64,000 nucleotides of DNA, taken from Intestinirhabdus alba (GTDB taxonomy: Bacteria > Pseudomonadota > Gammaproteobacteria > Enterobacterales > Enterobacteriaceae). The notes beneath the pieces are model-generated. The model searched no databases and was not told the DNA's origin. It saw only the letters and a list, made by a program, of their open reading frames with translations. The DNA lies in contig NZ_WMJZ01000003.1 of NCBI RefSeq assembly GCF_009711095.1, positions 62,001-126,000 of the forward strand. The letters run 5' to 3'. The number at the start of each line of letters is the position of its first letter. Position 1 is the stretch's first letter. Of this stretch, positions 57,634 to 64,000 are shown in pieces. A program made the translations under genes and the position numbers.

Positions 57634-59456
57634 CCTTACAAAAAAGCCTGCTGGAGGCCGTGGAGCAAAAGCTGCTGCGGCCGCTGGACGCACAGTTCGC
57701 GTTAACCGTCGCCGGGGATGACCATCCTGCCGTCGCCCTGGCGGCGGCGCTGCTCAGCCGCGACGCCGGCGACGGGCACGTCTGCCTGCCGCTGTCGCGG
57801 CTGACTCCCGGCGACGAGGCGCACCCGCTGCTGAAGGTATGGTGCCAGGAGATGAACGGGCCTGAACGCTGGATCGAATGCCTGCTGGCCTCTCCGGCGG
57901 TCAGCGGCGGCGAGCGGCCAACGCCGCTTATCCTCCACGGCGATCGTCTCTATCTGAACCGGATGTGGTGCAACGAGCGCACGGTGGCGCGCTTTTTCTG
58001 CGAGGTGAACCAGCCCGTAGAGGTCGATGAGAGCCTGCTGGCGAAAACCCTGGACGGCCTGTTTCCGCCCGACGACGGCGTCAACTGGCAAAAGGTTGCC
58101 GCAGCCGTCGCGCTGACCCGCCGTATTTCGGTGATCTCCGGCGGGCCGGGCACCGGTAAGACGACGACGGTCGCCAGGCTGCTGGCGGCGCTGATCCAGA
58201 TGGCGGACGGCGAGCGCTGCCGCATCCGGCTGGCGGCACCGACGGGGAAAGCGGCGGCGCGCCTGAGCGAATCGCTGGGAAAAGCGCTGCGCCAGCTGCC
58301 GCTGACCGACGAGCAAAAAAAGCGCATTCCGGAGGACGCCAGCACCCTGCACCGGCTGCTTGGCGCACAGCCCGGCAGTCAGCGCCTGCGCTATCATTCC
58401 GGCAACCCGCTGCACCTTGACGTGCTGGTGGTGGACGAGGCCTCGATGATCGATTTGCCGATGATGTCGCGGCTGATCGACGCCCTGCCCGCGCACGGTC
58501 GGGCGATTTTCCTCGGCGATCGCGATCAGCTCGCCTCGGTGGAGGCGGGGGCGGTGCTGGGGGATATCTGCACGTATGTTAACGCTGGCTATACGCCGGC
58601 GCGCGCCCGTCAACTGAGCCGCCTGACCGGCTCGCCGGTGCCGGCGGGAACCGGCGACGCCGCCGCCTCCCTGCGCGACAGCCTCTGCCTGCTGCAAAAA
58701 AGCTACCGTTTTGGCAGCGACTCCGGCATCGGCCAGCTGGCTGCGGCGATTAACGGCGGCGACGGCGCGGCAATAAAAACGGTGTTCCGCAGGCGCTTCA
58801 GCGATATTGAGAAGCGTACGCTGCAGAGCGGTGAGGATTATCTGGCGATGCTGGATGAGGCGCTGGCCGGCTACGGGCGCTATCTGACGCTTTTGAACGA
58901 GCGGGCGGAGCCGGAGGCGGTGCTGCGGGCGTTTAATGATTATCAGCTGCTGTGCGCGCTGCGCGAAGGGCCGTTTGGCGTCAGCGGGCTTAACGAGCGG
59001 ATCGAGCAGGCGATGCAGCAGCGGCGCAGGCTTCAGCGCCAGCCGCACTCCCGCTGGTATGAAGGGCGACCGGTAATGATCGCCCGCAACGACAGCGCGC
59101 TGGGGCTGTTTAACGGCGATATCGGCATTGCGCTCGATCGCGGTCAGGGGCTGAGGGTCTGGTTTGCGATGCCGGACGGCAGCATCAAATCGGTGCAGCC
59201 CAGCCGCCTGCCGGAACATGAAACCACCTGGGCGATGACGGTGCACAAGTCGCAGGGTTCAGAGTTCGATCACGCGGCGCTGGTGCTGCCGACCCAGCGC
59301 TCGCCGGTGGTGACCAGGGAGCTGGTCTATACCGCCGTCACCCGGGCGCGCCGCCGCCTGTCGCTGTACGCCGACGAGTCCGTGCTGTCCGCCGCGGTGG
59401 CCACGCGCACCGAGCGCCGCAGCGGGCTGTCGGCGCTGTTTAATGAGGGGCTTTGA
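57630..59456 (+). CDS. recD: Exonuclease V subunit RecD
   Basis: The 608-residue superfamily 1B helicase has Walker [10 protein letters not shown] near residue 172, motif [11 protein letters not shown] and motif [14 protein letters not shown]. It moves 5'-3' and is the fast motor before Chi. Its ATG overlaps the recB stop. Length equals E. coli RecD. Confidence 0.97.
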   Translation: MTLQKSLLEAVEQKLLRPLDAQFALTVAGDDHPAVALAAALLSRDAGDGHVCLPLSRLTPGDEAHPLLKVWCQEMNGPERWIECLLASPAVSGGERPTPLILHGDRLYLNRMWCNERTVARFFCEVNQPVEVDESLLAKTLDGLFPPDDGVNWQKVAAAVALTRRISVISGGPGTGKTTTVARLLAALIQMADGERCRIRLAAPTGKAAARLSESLGKALRQLPLTDEQKKRIPEDASTLHRLLGAQPGSQRLRYHSGNPLHLDVLVVDEASMIDLPMMSRLIDALPAHGRAIFLGDRDQLASVEAGAVLGDICTYVNAGYTPARARQLSRLTGSPVPAGTGDAAASLRDSLCLLQKSYRFGSDSGIGQLAAAINGGDGAAIKTVFRRRFSDIEKRTLQSGEDYLAMLDEALAGYGRYLTLLNERAEPEAVLRAFNDYQLLCALREGPFGVSGLNERIEQAMQQRRRLQRQPHSRWYEGRPVMIARNDSALGLFNGDIGIALDRGQGLRVWFAMPDGSIKSVQPSRLPEHETTWAMTVHKSQGSEFDHAALVLPTQRSPVVTRELVYTAVTRARRRLSLYADESVLSAAVATRTERRSGLSALFNEGL

Positions 59457-59491
59457 TAGCTCTCCGCCCTCAAGAATGGGAGTTGACGGCG

Positions 59492-59557
59492 CGGGACGCG
59501 GGCCGGAAGCGCGTGTTCTGTGTCGTCGGGCCTGAACAGCGTTCAGTTCTGCGCCCG
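59492..59557. repeat. Repeat copy in the recD-argA gap
   Basis: CGGGACGCGGGCCGG, then GTCGGGCCTGAACAGCGTTCA and CTGCGCCC, matches 28897-28966 of the ygeA-lysR element with scattered changes. A TGAAC/GTTCA stem is inside. It lies in the 137-bp gap between convergent recD and argA. Confidence 0.65.
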
Positions 59558-59593
59558 GATTGTGCGCTTAGTTCAGCTCCGACGTTACGCCCC

Positions 59594-60925
59594 TTAGCTC
59601 AGCTCCGCCATCAGCACCTTGGAGCGCCGCTGGTAGTTGTACATCTCCTTTTTGCTTTCAGGCAGCAGATCGATATCCACCGGGGAGAAGCCGCGCTCCT
59701 GGAACCAGTGAATACTGCGGGTGGTCAGCACGAACAGCTTGCTCAGGCCCATCTGCTTTGCCTGGGCGGCGATGCGCTCCAGCAGCACTTCGCCGCGCGA
59801 CGAGCTGCGGTAGTCCGGGTGTACCGCCACGCAGGCCATTTCGCCAATCTTCTCCTCCGGGAACGGATAGAGCGCCGCACAGGCGATGGTCATATTATCG
59901 CGCTGAATAATGGTGAACTTGTCGATCTCCATCTCCAGCTGTTCCCTGGAGCGACGCACCAGAATGCCCTGCTGTTCAAGGGGATGGATCAGCTCCAGAA
60001 TGCCGCCGATATCGTTAATGGTGGCGCGGCGGATCTGTTCGGCGCTCTCCATGACAATTTGCGTGCCGATGCCGTCGCGGGAGAACAGCTCCTGCAGCAG
60101 CGAGCCATCCTCCTGATAGCTTATCAGGTGGCAGCGACGGACCCCGCTGCGGCAGGCCCTGACGGCACCGCGCAGAAACCGCGCGGTGCCGGAGTCGTAG
60201 TCGCCCCTCGCTTCCAGCGCTTCGACGCGGGCCTGGGCTTCGTCAGGAAACAGCTCAGAGATAATATCGCCGTCGTCGTTGGTTACCCCCTGCGACGAGC
60301 AGAAGCCAATCATCTTTTCCGCCTTCAGCTTAATGGCCAACTGGGTGGCAATCTCTTCCGAGGTCAGATTAAAGCTTTCGCCGGTAACCGATACCGCCAC
60401 TGGCCCCGTCAGCACGATGGCCCCGGCGTCGAGCTGGCGGTGGATCGCCTCTTCATCGATGCGGCGGATGCGGCCGCTGTGGCAGTAGTCCACGCCGTCA
60501 TCCACCCCCAGCGGCTGGGCGATAATAAAGTTACCGCTCACCACGTTAATATGCGCCCCCTGCAGCGGGGTGTTGTTGAGGCTCATCGACAGACGGGCGG
60601 TGATATCCAGCTGTAGCGTCCCCGCCGCCTGCTTGACCAGCTCAAGGGTTTTGGCGTCCGTCACCCGGGTATGCTTATGGTAGAGCGGCTCATGCCGGTG
60701 CACGGCGAGGTTGGCGTCGATCTGCGGTCGCGCGCCGTAGACCACCACCAGACGTATGCCGAGGCTGTGCAGCAGGCCAATATCGTTAACGATGCCGGAG
60801 AAGTTTTCGTGTCCAATGGCTTCGCCGCCAAGCATAATGACGAATGTTTTTCCCCGGTGGGTATTAATATAAGGAACCGAATGGCGGAACCCTTCGACAA
60901 GCTCGGTTTTACGTTCCTTCACCAT
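59594..60925 (-). CDS. argA: N-acetylglutamate synthase ArgA
   Basis: The 443-residue enzyme has an amino acid kinase-like domain (about 1-280, VRHS-like start and VYGARPQID) that binds arginine, and a C-terminal GNAT domain ([15 protein letters not shown]). It makes N-acetylglutamate, the first step of arginine synthesis, and is feedback inhibited by arginine. Tandem ARG boxes upstream show ArgR control. Confidence 0.97.
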   Translation of the reverse strand: MVKERKTELVEGFRHSVPYINTHRGKTFVIMLGGEAIGHENFSGIVNDIGLLHSLGIRLVVVYGARPQIDANLAVHRHEPLYHKHTRVTDAKTLELVKQAAGTLQLDITARLSMSLNNTPLQGAHINVVSGNFIIAQPLGVDDGVDYCHSGRIRRIDEEAIHRQLDAGAIVLTGPVAVSVTGESFNLTSEEIATQLAIKLKAEKMIGFCSSQGVTNDDGDIISELFPDEAQARVEALEARGDYDSGTARFLRGAVRACRSGVRRCHLISYQEDGSLLQELFSRDGIGTQIVMESAEQIRRATINDIGGILELIHPLEQQGILVRRSREQLEMEIDKFTIIQRDNMTIACAALYPFPEEKIGEMACVAVHPDYRSSSRGEVLLERIAAQAKQMGLSKLFVLTTRSIHWFQERGFSPVDIDLLPESKKEMYNYQRRSKVLMAELS

Positions 60926-60937
60926 GGTCTACCTCAG

Positions 60938-60972
60938 TGCATGTTTATTCGAAATTAGTGTATTTTTATTCC
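60938..60972. promoter_or_regulatory. Tandem ARG boxes of argA
   Basis: TGCATGTTTATTCG (60938-60951) and TGTATTTTTATTCC (60959-60972) match the ARG box core TGAATWWWWATTCA at 11 and 12 of 14 positions. Their starts are 21 bp apart, the spacing of known ArgR box pairs. Confidence 0.78.
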
Positions 60973-61153
60973 GTTTTTCGGGCGGGCGCAAGGGCGAATT
61001 TTATCCGCAGTAACGCTTTTCGGTAGGGTGGCGCGAGGTGAGACAGAAAGTTTACCCTTTTATAGATGACAGAATTTTTCTCATTGGCTAAAGTTTCCGG
61101 TCAATTTGTTCGTTTTAAACGCTACGTTACGTCTTATTTTGCTCGGGAGAAGC

Positions 61154-62407
61154 ATGTCGGGATCCAGTCAACCCATTAGCCGCCGTCGTTTACTGCAGGG
61201 TGCGGGTGCCGTGTGGCTGCTGAGCGTGAGTCCGCTTAGCCTCGCCGCCGCCAGCCAGATCGTAGCGGTTCGCATCTGGCCCGCCTCCAGCTACACCCGC
61301 GTGACGGTAGAATCTAACCATCAGCTGAAATACAGGCAGTTCGCCCTGAGCAACCCGGAGCGGGTGGTGGTGGATATTGAGGGCGTAAACCTTAACTCGG
61401 TGCTGAAGGGGGTGGGGGCGCAGATCCGCAGCGACGATCCCTACATTAAATCCGCGAGAGTCGGGCAGTTCGATCCGCAGACCGTGCGCATGGTGTTTGA
61501 GCTGAAGCAGAACGTGAAGCCGCAGCTGTTCGCCCTTGCGCCGGTGGCCGGTTTCAGGGAGCGGCTGGTGATGGATCTCTATCCGGCGAACGCCAGGGAT
61601 GTGCAGGATCCTCTGCTGGCGCTGCTTGAGGATTACAACAAGGGCGATCTTGATAAGCAGGTATCTTCCGCGCAGAGCGGCCCCCAGCCGGGCAGGGCCG
61701 GGCGCGATCGGCCTATCGTCATCGTGCTCGATCCGGGGCACGGGGGCGAAGATTCCGGAGCCGTGGGCAAATACAAGACACGGGAGAAGGACGTCGTGCT
61801 GCAGATCGCCCGCCGCCTGCGCGCGCTGATCGAGAAAGAGGGCAACATGAAGGTCTATATGACCCGCAATGAGGATATTTTTATTCCGCTGAAGGTGCGG
61901 GTGGCGAAAGCGCAGAAGCAGCGGGCGGATCTTTTTGTGTCGATTCACGCCGACGCCTTTACCAGCCGACAGCCCCGCGGCTCGTCGGTGTTTGCGCTCT
62001 CGACCAAAGGGGCCACCAGTACCGCGGCCAGGTATCTGGCCCAGACGCAGAACGCCTCGGATCTGATCGGCGGCGTGAGCAAGAGCGGCGATCGCTATGT
62101 CGACCATACGATGTTCGATATGGTGCAATCTCTGACCATTGCCGACAGCCTGAAGTTTGGCAAAGCGGTGCTTAAGAAGCTGGGGCAGATCAATACCCTG
62201 CATAAGAACCAGGTTGAGCAGGCGGGCTTTGCGGTGCTGAAGGCACCAGATATTCCGTCGATTCTGGTGGAAACGGCGTTTATCAGCAACGTTGAGGAGG
62301 AGCGCAAGCTGAAAACGGCGGCGTTTCAGCAGGAGGTTGCCGCGTCGATCCTCGCCGGAATTAAGGCCTATTTTGCCGACGGGGCGACGCTGGCGAGAAG
62401 AGGATAA
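61154..62407 (+). CDS. amiC: N-acetylmuramoyl-L-alanine amidase AmiC
   Basis: The start at ATG 61154 after GGGAGAAG gives 417 residues. A Tat signal with RRRLLQGAG precedes an AMIN domain (about 35-140) and an Amidase_3 domain with [11 protein letters not shown] and a late VETAFISN zinc/catalytic segment. It splits peptidoglycan at the septum and is activated by NlpD. It is the last backbone gene before the island. Confidence 0.96.
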   Translation: MSGSSQPISRRRLLQGAGAVWLLSVSPLSLAAASQIVAVRIWPASSYTRVTVESNHQLKYRQFALSNPERVVVDIEGVNLNSVLKGVGAQIRSDDPYIKSARVGQFDPQTVRMVFELKQNVKPQLFALAPVAGFRERLVMDLYPANARDVQDPLLALLEDYNKGDLDKQVSSAQSGPQPGRAGRDRPIVIVLDPGHGGEDSGAVGKYKTREKDVVLQIARRLRALIEKEGNMKVYMTRNEDIFIPLKVRVAKAQKQRADLFVSIHADAFTSRQPRGSSVFALSTKGATSTAARYLAQTQNASDLIGGVSKSGDRYVDHTMFDMVQSLTIADSLKFGKAVLKKLGQINTLHKNQVEQAGFAVLKAPDIPSILVETAFISNVEEERKLKTAAFQQEVAASILAGIKAYFADGATLARRG

Positions 62408-62567
62408 TAAAGGCGCGCTGGCACTACACTGCGCGTCGTGGGTGTTTTTATCACGGCGCTTTTTATCTTTGGGCAAACCGCCAAAGCCACCGCGGCGATC
62501 GAAGGTTACCCGCGGGAAAAATGCGTTAAATATCGCTGATGAGCGTTACGGGGTTTATTTTTATACC

Positions 62568-62601
62568 CGTCATACTTCAAGCTGCAACGTGAAGTATGAC
62601 G
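62568..62601. repeat. Minimal ERIC hairpin at the island border
   Basis: CGTCATACTTCA (62568-62579) and TGAAGTATGACG (62590-62601) form a perfect 12-bp stem over a 10-nt loop. These are two ERIC right ends joined with the core deleted. It lies close to where base composition drops. Confidence 0.75.
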
Positions 62602-62616
62602 AATATATAAATCTTG

Positions 62617-62657
62617 AGTACCCAGGGAGGTATTATTGATTCAATCTCTTGGGTACT
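62617..62657 (-). terminator. Stem-loop downstream of the methyltransferase gene
   Basis: AGTACCCA (62617-62624) pairs with TGGGTACT (62650-62657), 8 bp after the methyltransferase stop. The following bases on the minus strand are AT-rich but not a clean T run, so it is a possible terminator. Confidence 0.45.
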
Positions 62658-62665
62658 AAAGTATC

Positions 62666-63886
62666 TTAAAGGTAAGCTGTCACACAAAACTCAAATAATT
62701 CTTTATTTGAATTTCTTTTCCTGACAATTCTAGATGAAACATTTTTGAACCCTAAGGTCAAAAGCGAATCCTCAAATATTTTTTCAGATTCAACTTTTAC
62801 ACCATAGAAACTTGAATTTCCAACGATGTAATCTATTTTAGCACCTTCATTGAGTAAGTTTTTCAATGAGGAAAAATGCTGATGCATATCATAAAAATAT
62901 TTTTGCACATATCTAGCCATCAGATCAGCATTTTTGTCGTCTTTCATTTTTATTTCAGTACACTTTTGGATTAAAAGCTCAGGCAAATCAATATCAGATG
63001 GATGCCAGGTTTTTAATTTGGAAGTAGCACTTCCCCAAGTCCCACCGATTGCTTTCCAGTCTAAATCTGCTGCTTCAGTTGCATGATTTAGAAATTTAGT
63101 CCAGTACATATATGGTCTAAGCTCTCTGATATAACTCATCCTGTTAGGATAAGGAGGAGATGTCACTACATGATCAACTTTTTCTATATCTATATTACTA
63201 ATAAATCTTGAATCACAATTCAAAACCTGAGCATGGTTAGATGTTTCGACAAAAGCAGTTGAAGTTATGCTTTCAACTATTGATAAAAAAAGTTCAATAA
63301 TTTGGTTATGTTCATGTTTTACAGTTGAACCATTGAAAGACATTGATACATGGTTAAAAGCTGCAGAAGACGTTTCGATGATTAGTCTAGAAAACGAAAT
63401 CCAGATCAAATTGAAAATTGGATTATCAGAAGGCTCGCCAATTTTTTCGACTATAGCAGATCGTAAAGCTGCCAAACTCAAAAGAGTATCACAATCCCAC
63501 CATCTATTAATATTATGTATATCAGGAACCCAGTTATCTCCCATAAGTTTATAAGATGAAAGACTAGCTGATTCGAGAGAGAGCCTTTTTGTTTCTAAAA
63601 GATCTTCGTTAGAAAAATAGGCAAGTTTAGTGTTACCAAACCATATTAGGAAAGGGTTTATATCACATAAAACTGCATTATAGCCCTGTTCTAAAGAACT
63701 GAGTCCAGTAGTTGCTGTTCCAGAAAAAGGATCTAAAATCCTTTTCCCTTTTGGAGTTTCTGAAATTAGCTCCTCAACAAGCTTAACTGAATAAGCAGGC
63801 GTTAAACGAAGCCAACCATGTCTCCCTAACCCACGGTTGTATTTGAATGTATAATCACTTCCTTTTGAAGTTAAGGTAACTTTCAT
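62666..63886 (-). CDS. DNA methyltransferase (amino-methylating type)
   Basis: The 406-residue protein has the AdoMet motif DPFSGTATTG (residues 52-61) preceded by a motif X-like PAYSVKLVEELI, and the catalytic motif TSPPY (242-246). SPPY is typical of N4-cytosine enzymes, though N6-adenine modification cannot be excluded. About 180 residues separate motifs I and IV and may hold the target recognition region. The gene is strongly AT-rich, unlike its backbone neighbours, which points to horizontal transfer. Its ATG overlaps an upstream partner stop by 4 nt, suggesting a restriction-modification or similar operon. Confidence 0.85.
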   Translation of the reverse strand: MKVTLTSKGSDYTFKYNRGLGRHGWLRLTPAYSVKLVEELISETPKGKRILDPFSGTATTGLSSLEQGYNAVLCDINPFLIWFGNTKLAYFSNEDLLETKRLSLESASLSSYKLMGDNWVPDIHNINRWWDCDTLLSLAALRSAIVEKIGEPSDNPIFNLIWISFSRLIIETSSAAFNHVSMSFNGSTVKHEHNQIIELFLSIVESITSTAFVETSNHAQVLNCDSRFISNIDIEKVDHVVTSPPYPNRMSYIRELRPYMYWTKFLNHATEAADLDWKAIGGTWGSATSKLKTWHPSDIDLPELLIQKCTEIKMKDDKNADLMARYVQKYFYDMHQHFSSLKNLLNEGAKIDYIVGNSSFYGVKVESEKIFEDSLLTLGFKNVSSRIVRKRNSNKELFEFCVTAYL

Positions 63887-63999
63887 TGTGGACTCAATAA
63901 TTTAGCTAAAACAGTATTAATTTCAAGTTTCATTTTATCACTATTTCTTTGGAAAAATCCAGCTAAATCATAGCCTAAAACCTTTCTAAAAAAAGAGAA
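63883..63999 (-). CDS. Partial gene upstream of the methyltransferase (C-terminal end only)
   Basis: An open frame enters from the right edge and ends at TGA 63883, overlapping the methyltransferase ATG as ATGA. The visible 38 residues include FFRKVLGYDLAGFFQRNSD and end AKLLSPQ. No family can be recognised from this piece. The overlap says it is cotranscribed; a restriction enzyme or helper is possible but unproven. Confidence 0.6.
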   Translation of the reverse strand, partial: FSFFRKVLGYDLAGFFQRNSDKMKLEINTVLAKLLSPQ

Positions 64000-64000
64000 T

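Noticed and set aside
57702-59246. A 514-codon minus-strand frame opposite recD
   Set aside because: RecD is complete with all helicase motifs; the antisense frame has no start context or domain.
1-64000. CRISPR arrays, tRNA or rRNA genes, intact insertion sequences
   Set aside because: No evenly spaced direct repeats, tRNA cloverleaf sequences, rRNA segments or transposase genes were seen; repeats present are ERIC-like or short inverted-repeat elements without coding capacity.

Overview
The window is chromosomal DNA of a GC-rich member of the Enterobacteriaceae. From about 28 kb to the right side it carries the E. coli backbone order ygeA-lysR-lysA-galR-omr sRNA-aas-lplT-tas-ygdR-ygdQ-mutH-DARS2-rppH-ptsP-lgt-thyA-ppdA-ppdB-ygdB-ppdC-recC-ptrA-recB-recD-argA-amiC, with proteins that look near-identical in length and motifs to the E. 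coli ones. The genus cannot be fixed from the sequence alone; the base composition and the full oligogalacturonate set fit a plant- or gut-associated genus rather than E. coli itself. Left part (1-13 kb), accessory sugar metabolism: a yphG-like TPR protein cut by the window edge is divergent from a ROK regulator. Next comes a six-gene minus-strand operon (FAD-linked oxidase, FGGY kinase, PfkB-type kinase, sugar MFS porter, RbsD-type mutarotase, second sugar MFS porter) divergent from a class I aldolase and a YhfZ-like regulator. A perfect 24-bp palindrome overlaps the promoter between the two arms. Together these have the parts of a catabolic route (import, mutarotation or oxidation, two phosphorylations, aldol cleavage) for a substrate I cannot name. 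13-17 kb: yjdJ, the rcnA/rcnR nickel-cobalt efflux pair with two RcnR operators, then yqeG and yqeF. 17-28 kb, pectin oligomer use: kdgM porin, ogl lyase, kduI-kduD, the togMNAB ABC importer and kdgF. KdgR-type palindromes lie upstream of each transcription unit, with CRP-like sites beside some. Products would pass from outer membrane entry (KdgM), through inner membrane import (TogMNAB), cleavage by Ogl, ring opening helped by KdgF, then KduI and KduD to 2-keto-3-deoxygluconate. 28-62 kb is the conserved backbone: lysine synthesis, phospholipid recycling, mismatch repair, RNA 5' processing, PTS-Ntr, lipoprotein maturation, thymidylate synthesis, RecBCD recombination, arginine synthesis and cell division amidase. 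It contains a single OmrA/OmrB-type sRNA and a DARS2 region with DnaA boxes. Several ERIC-like elements and a second inverted-repeat family sit in the gaps; one copy of the latter encodes the C-termini of both ygeA and lysR. At about 62.6 kb base composition falls sharply and an island begins, with a DNA methyltransferase and an upstream partner gene cut by the window edge, probably a restriction-modification or related defence locus.
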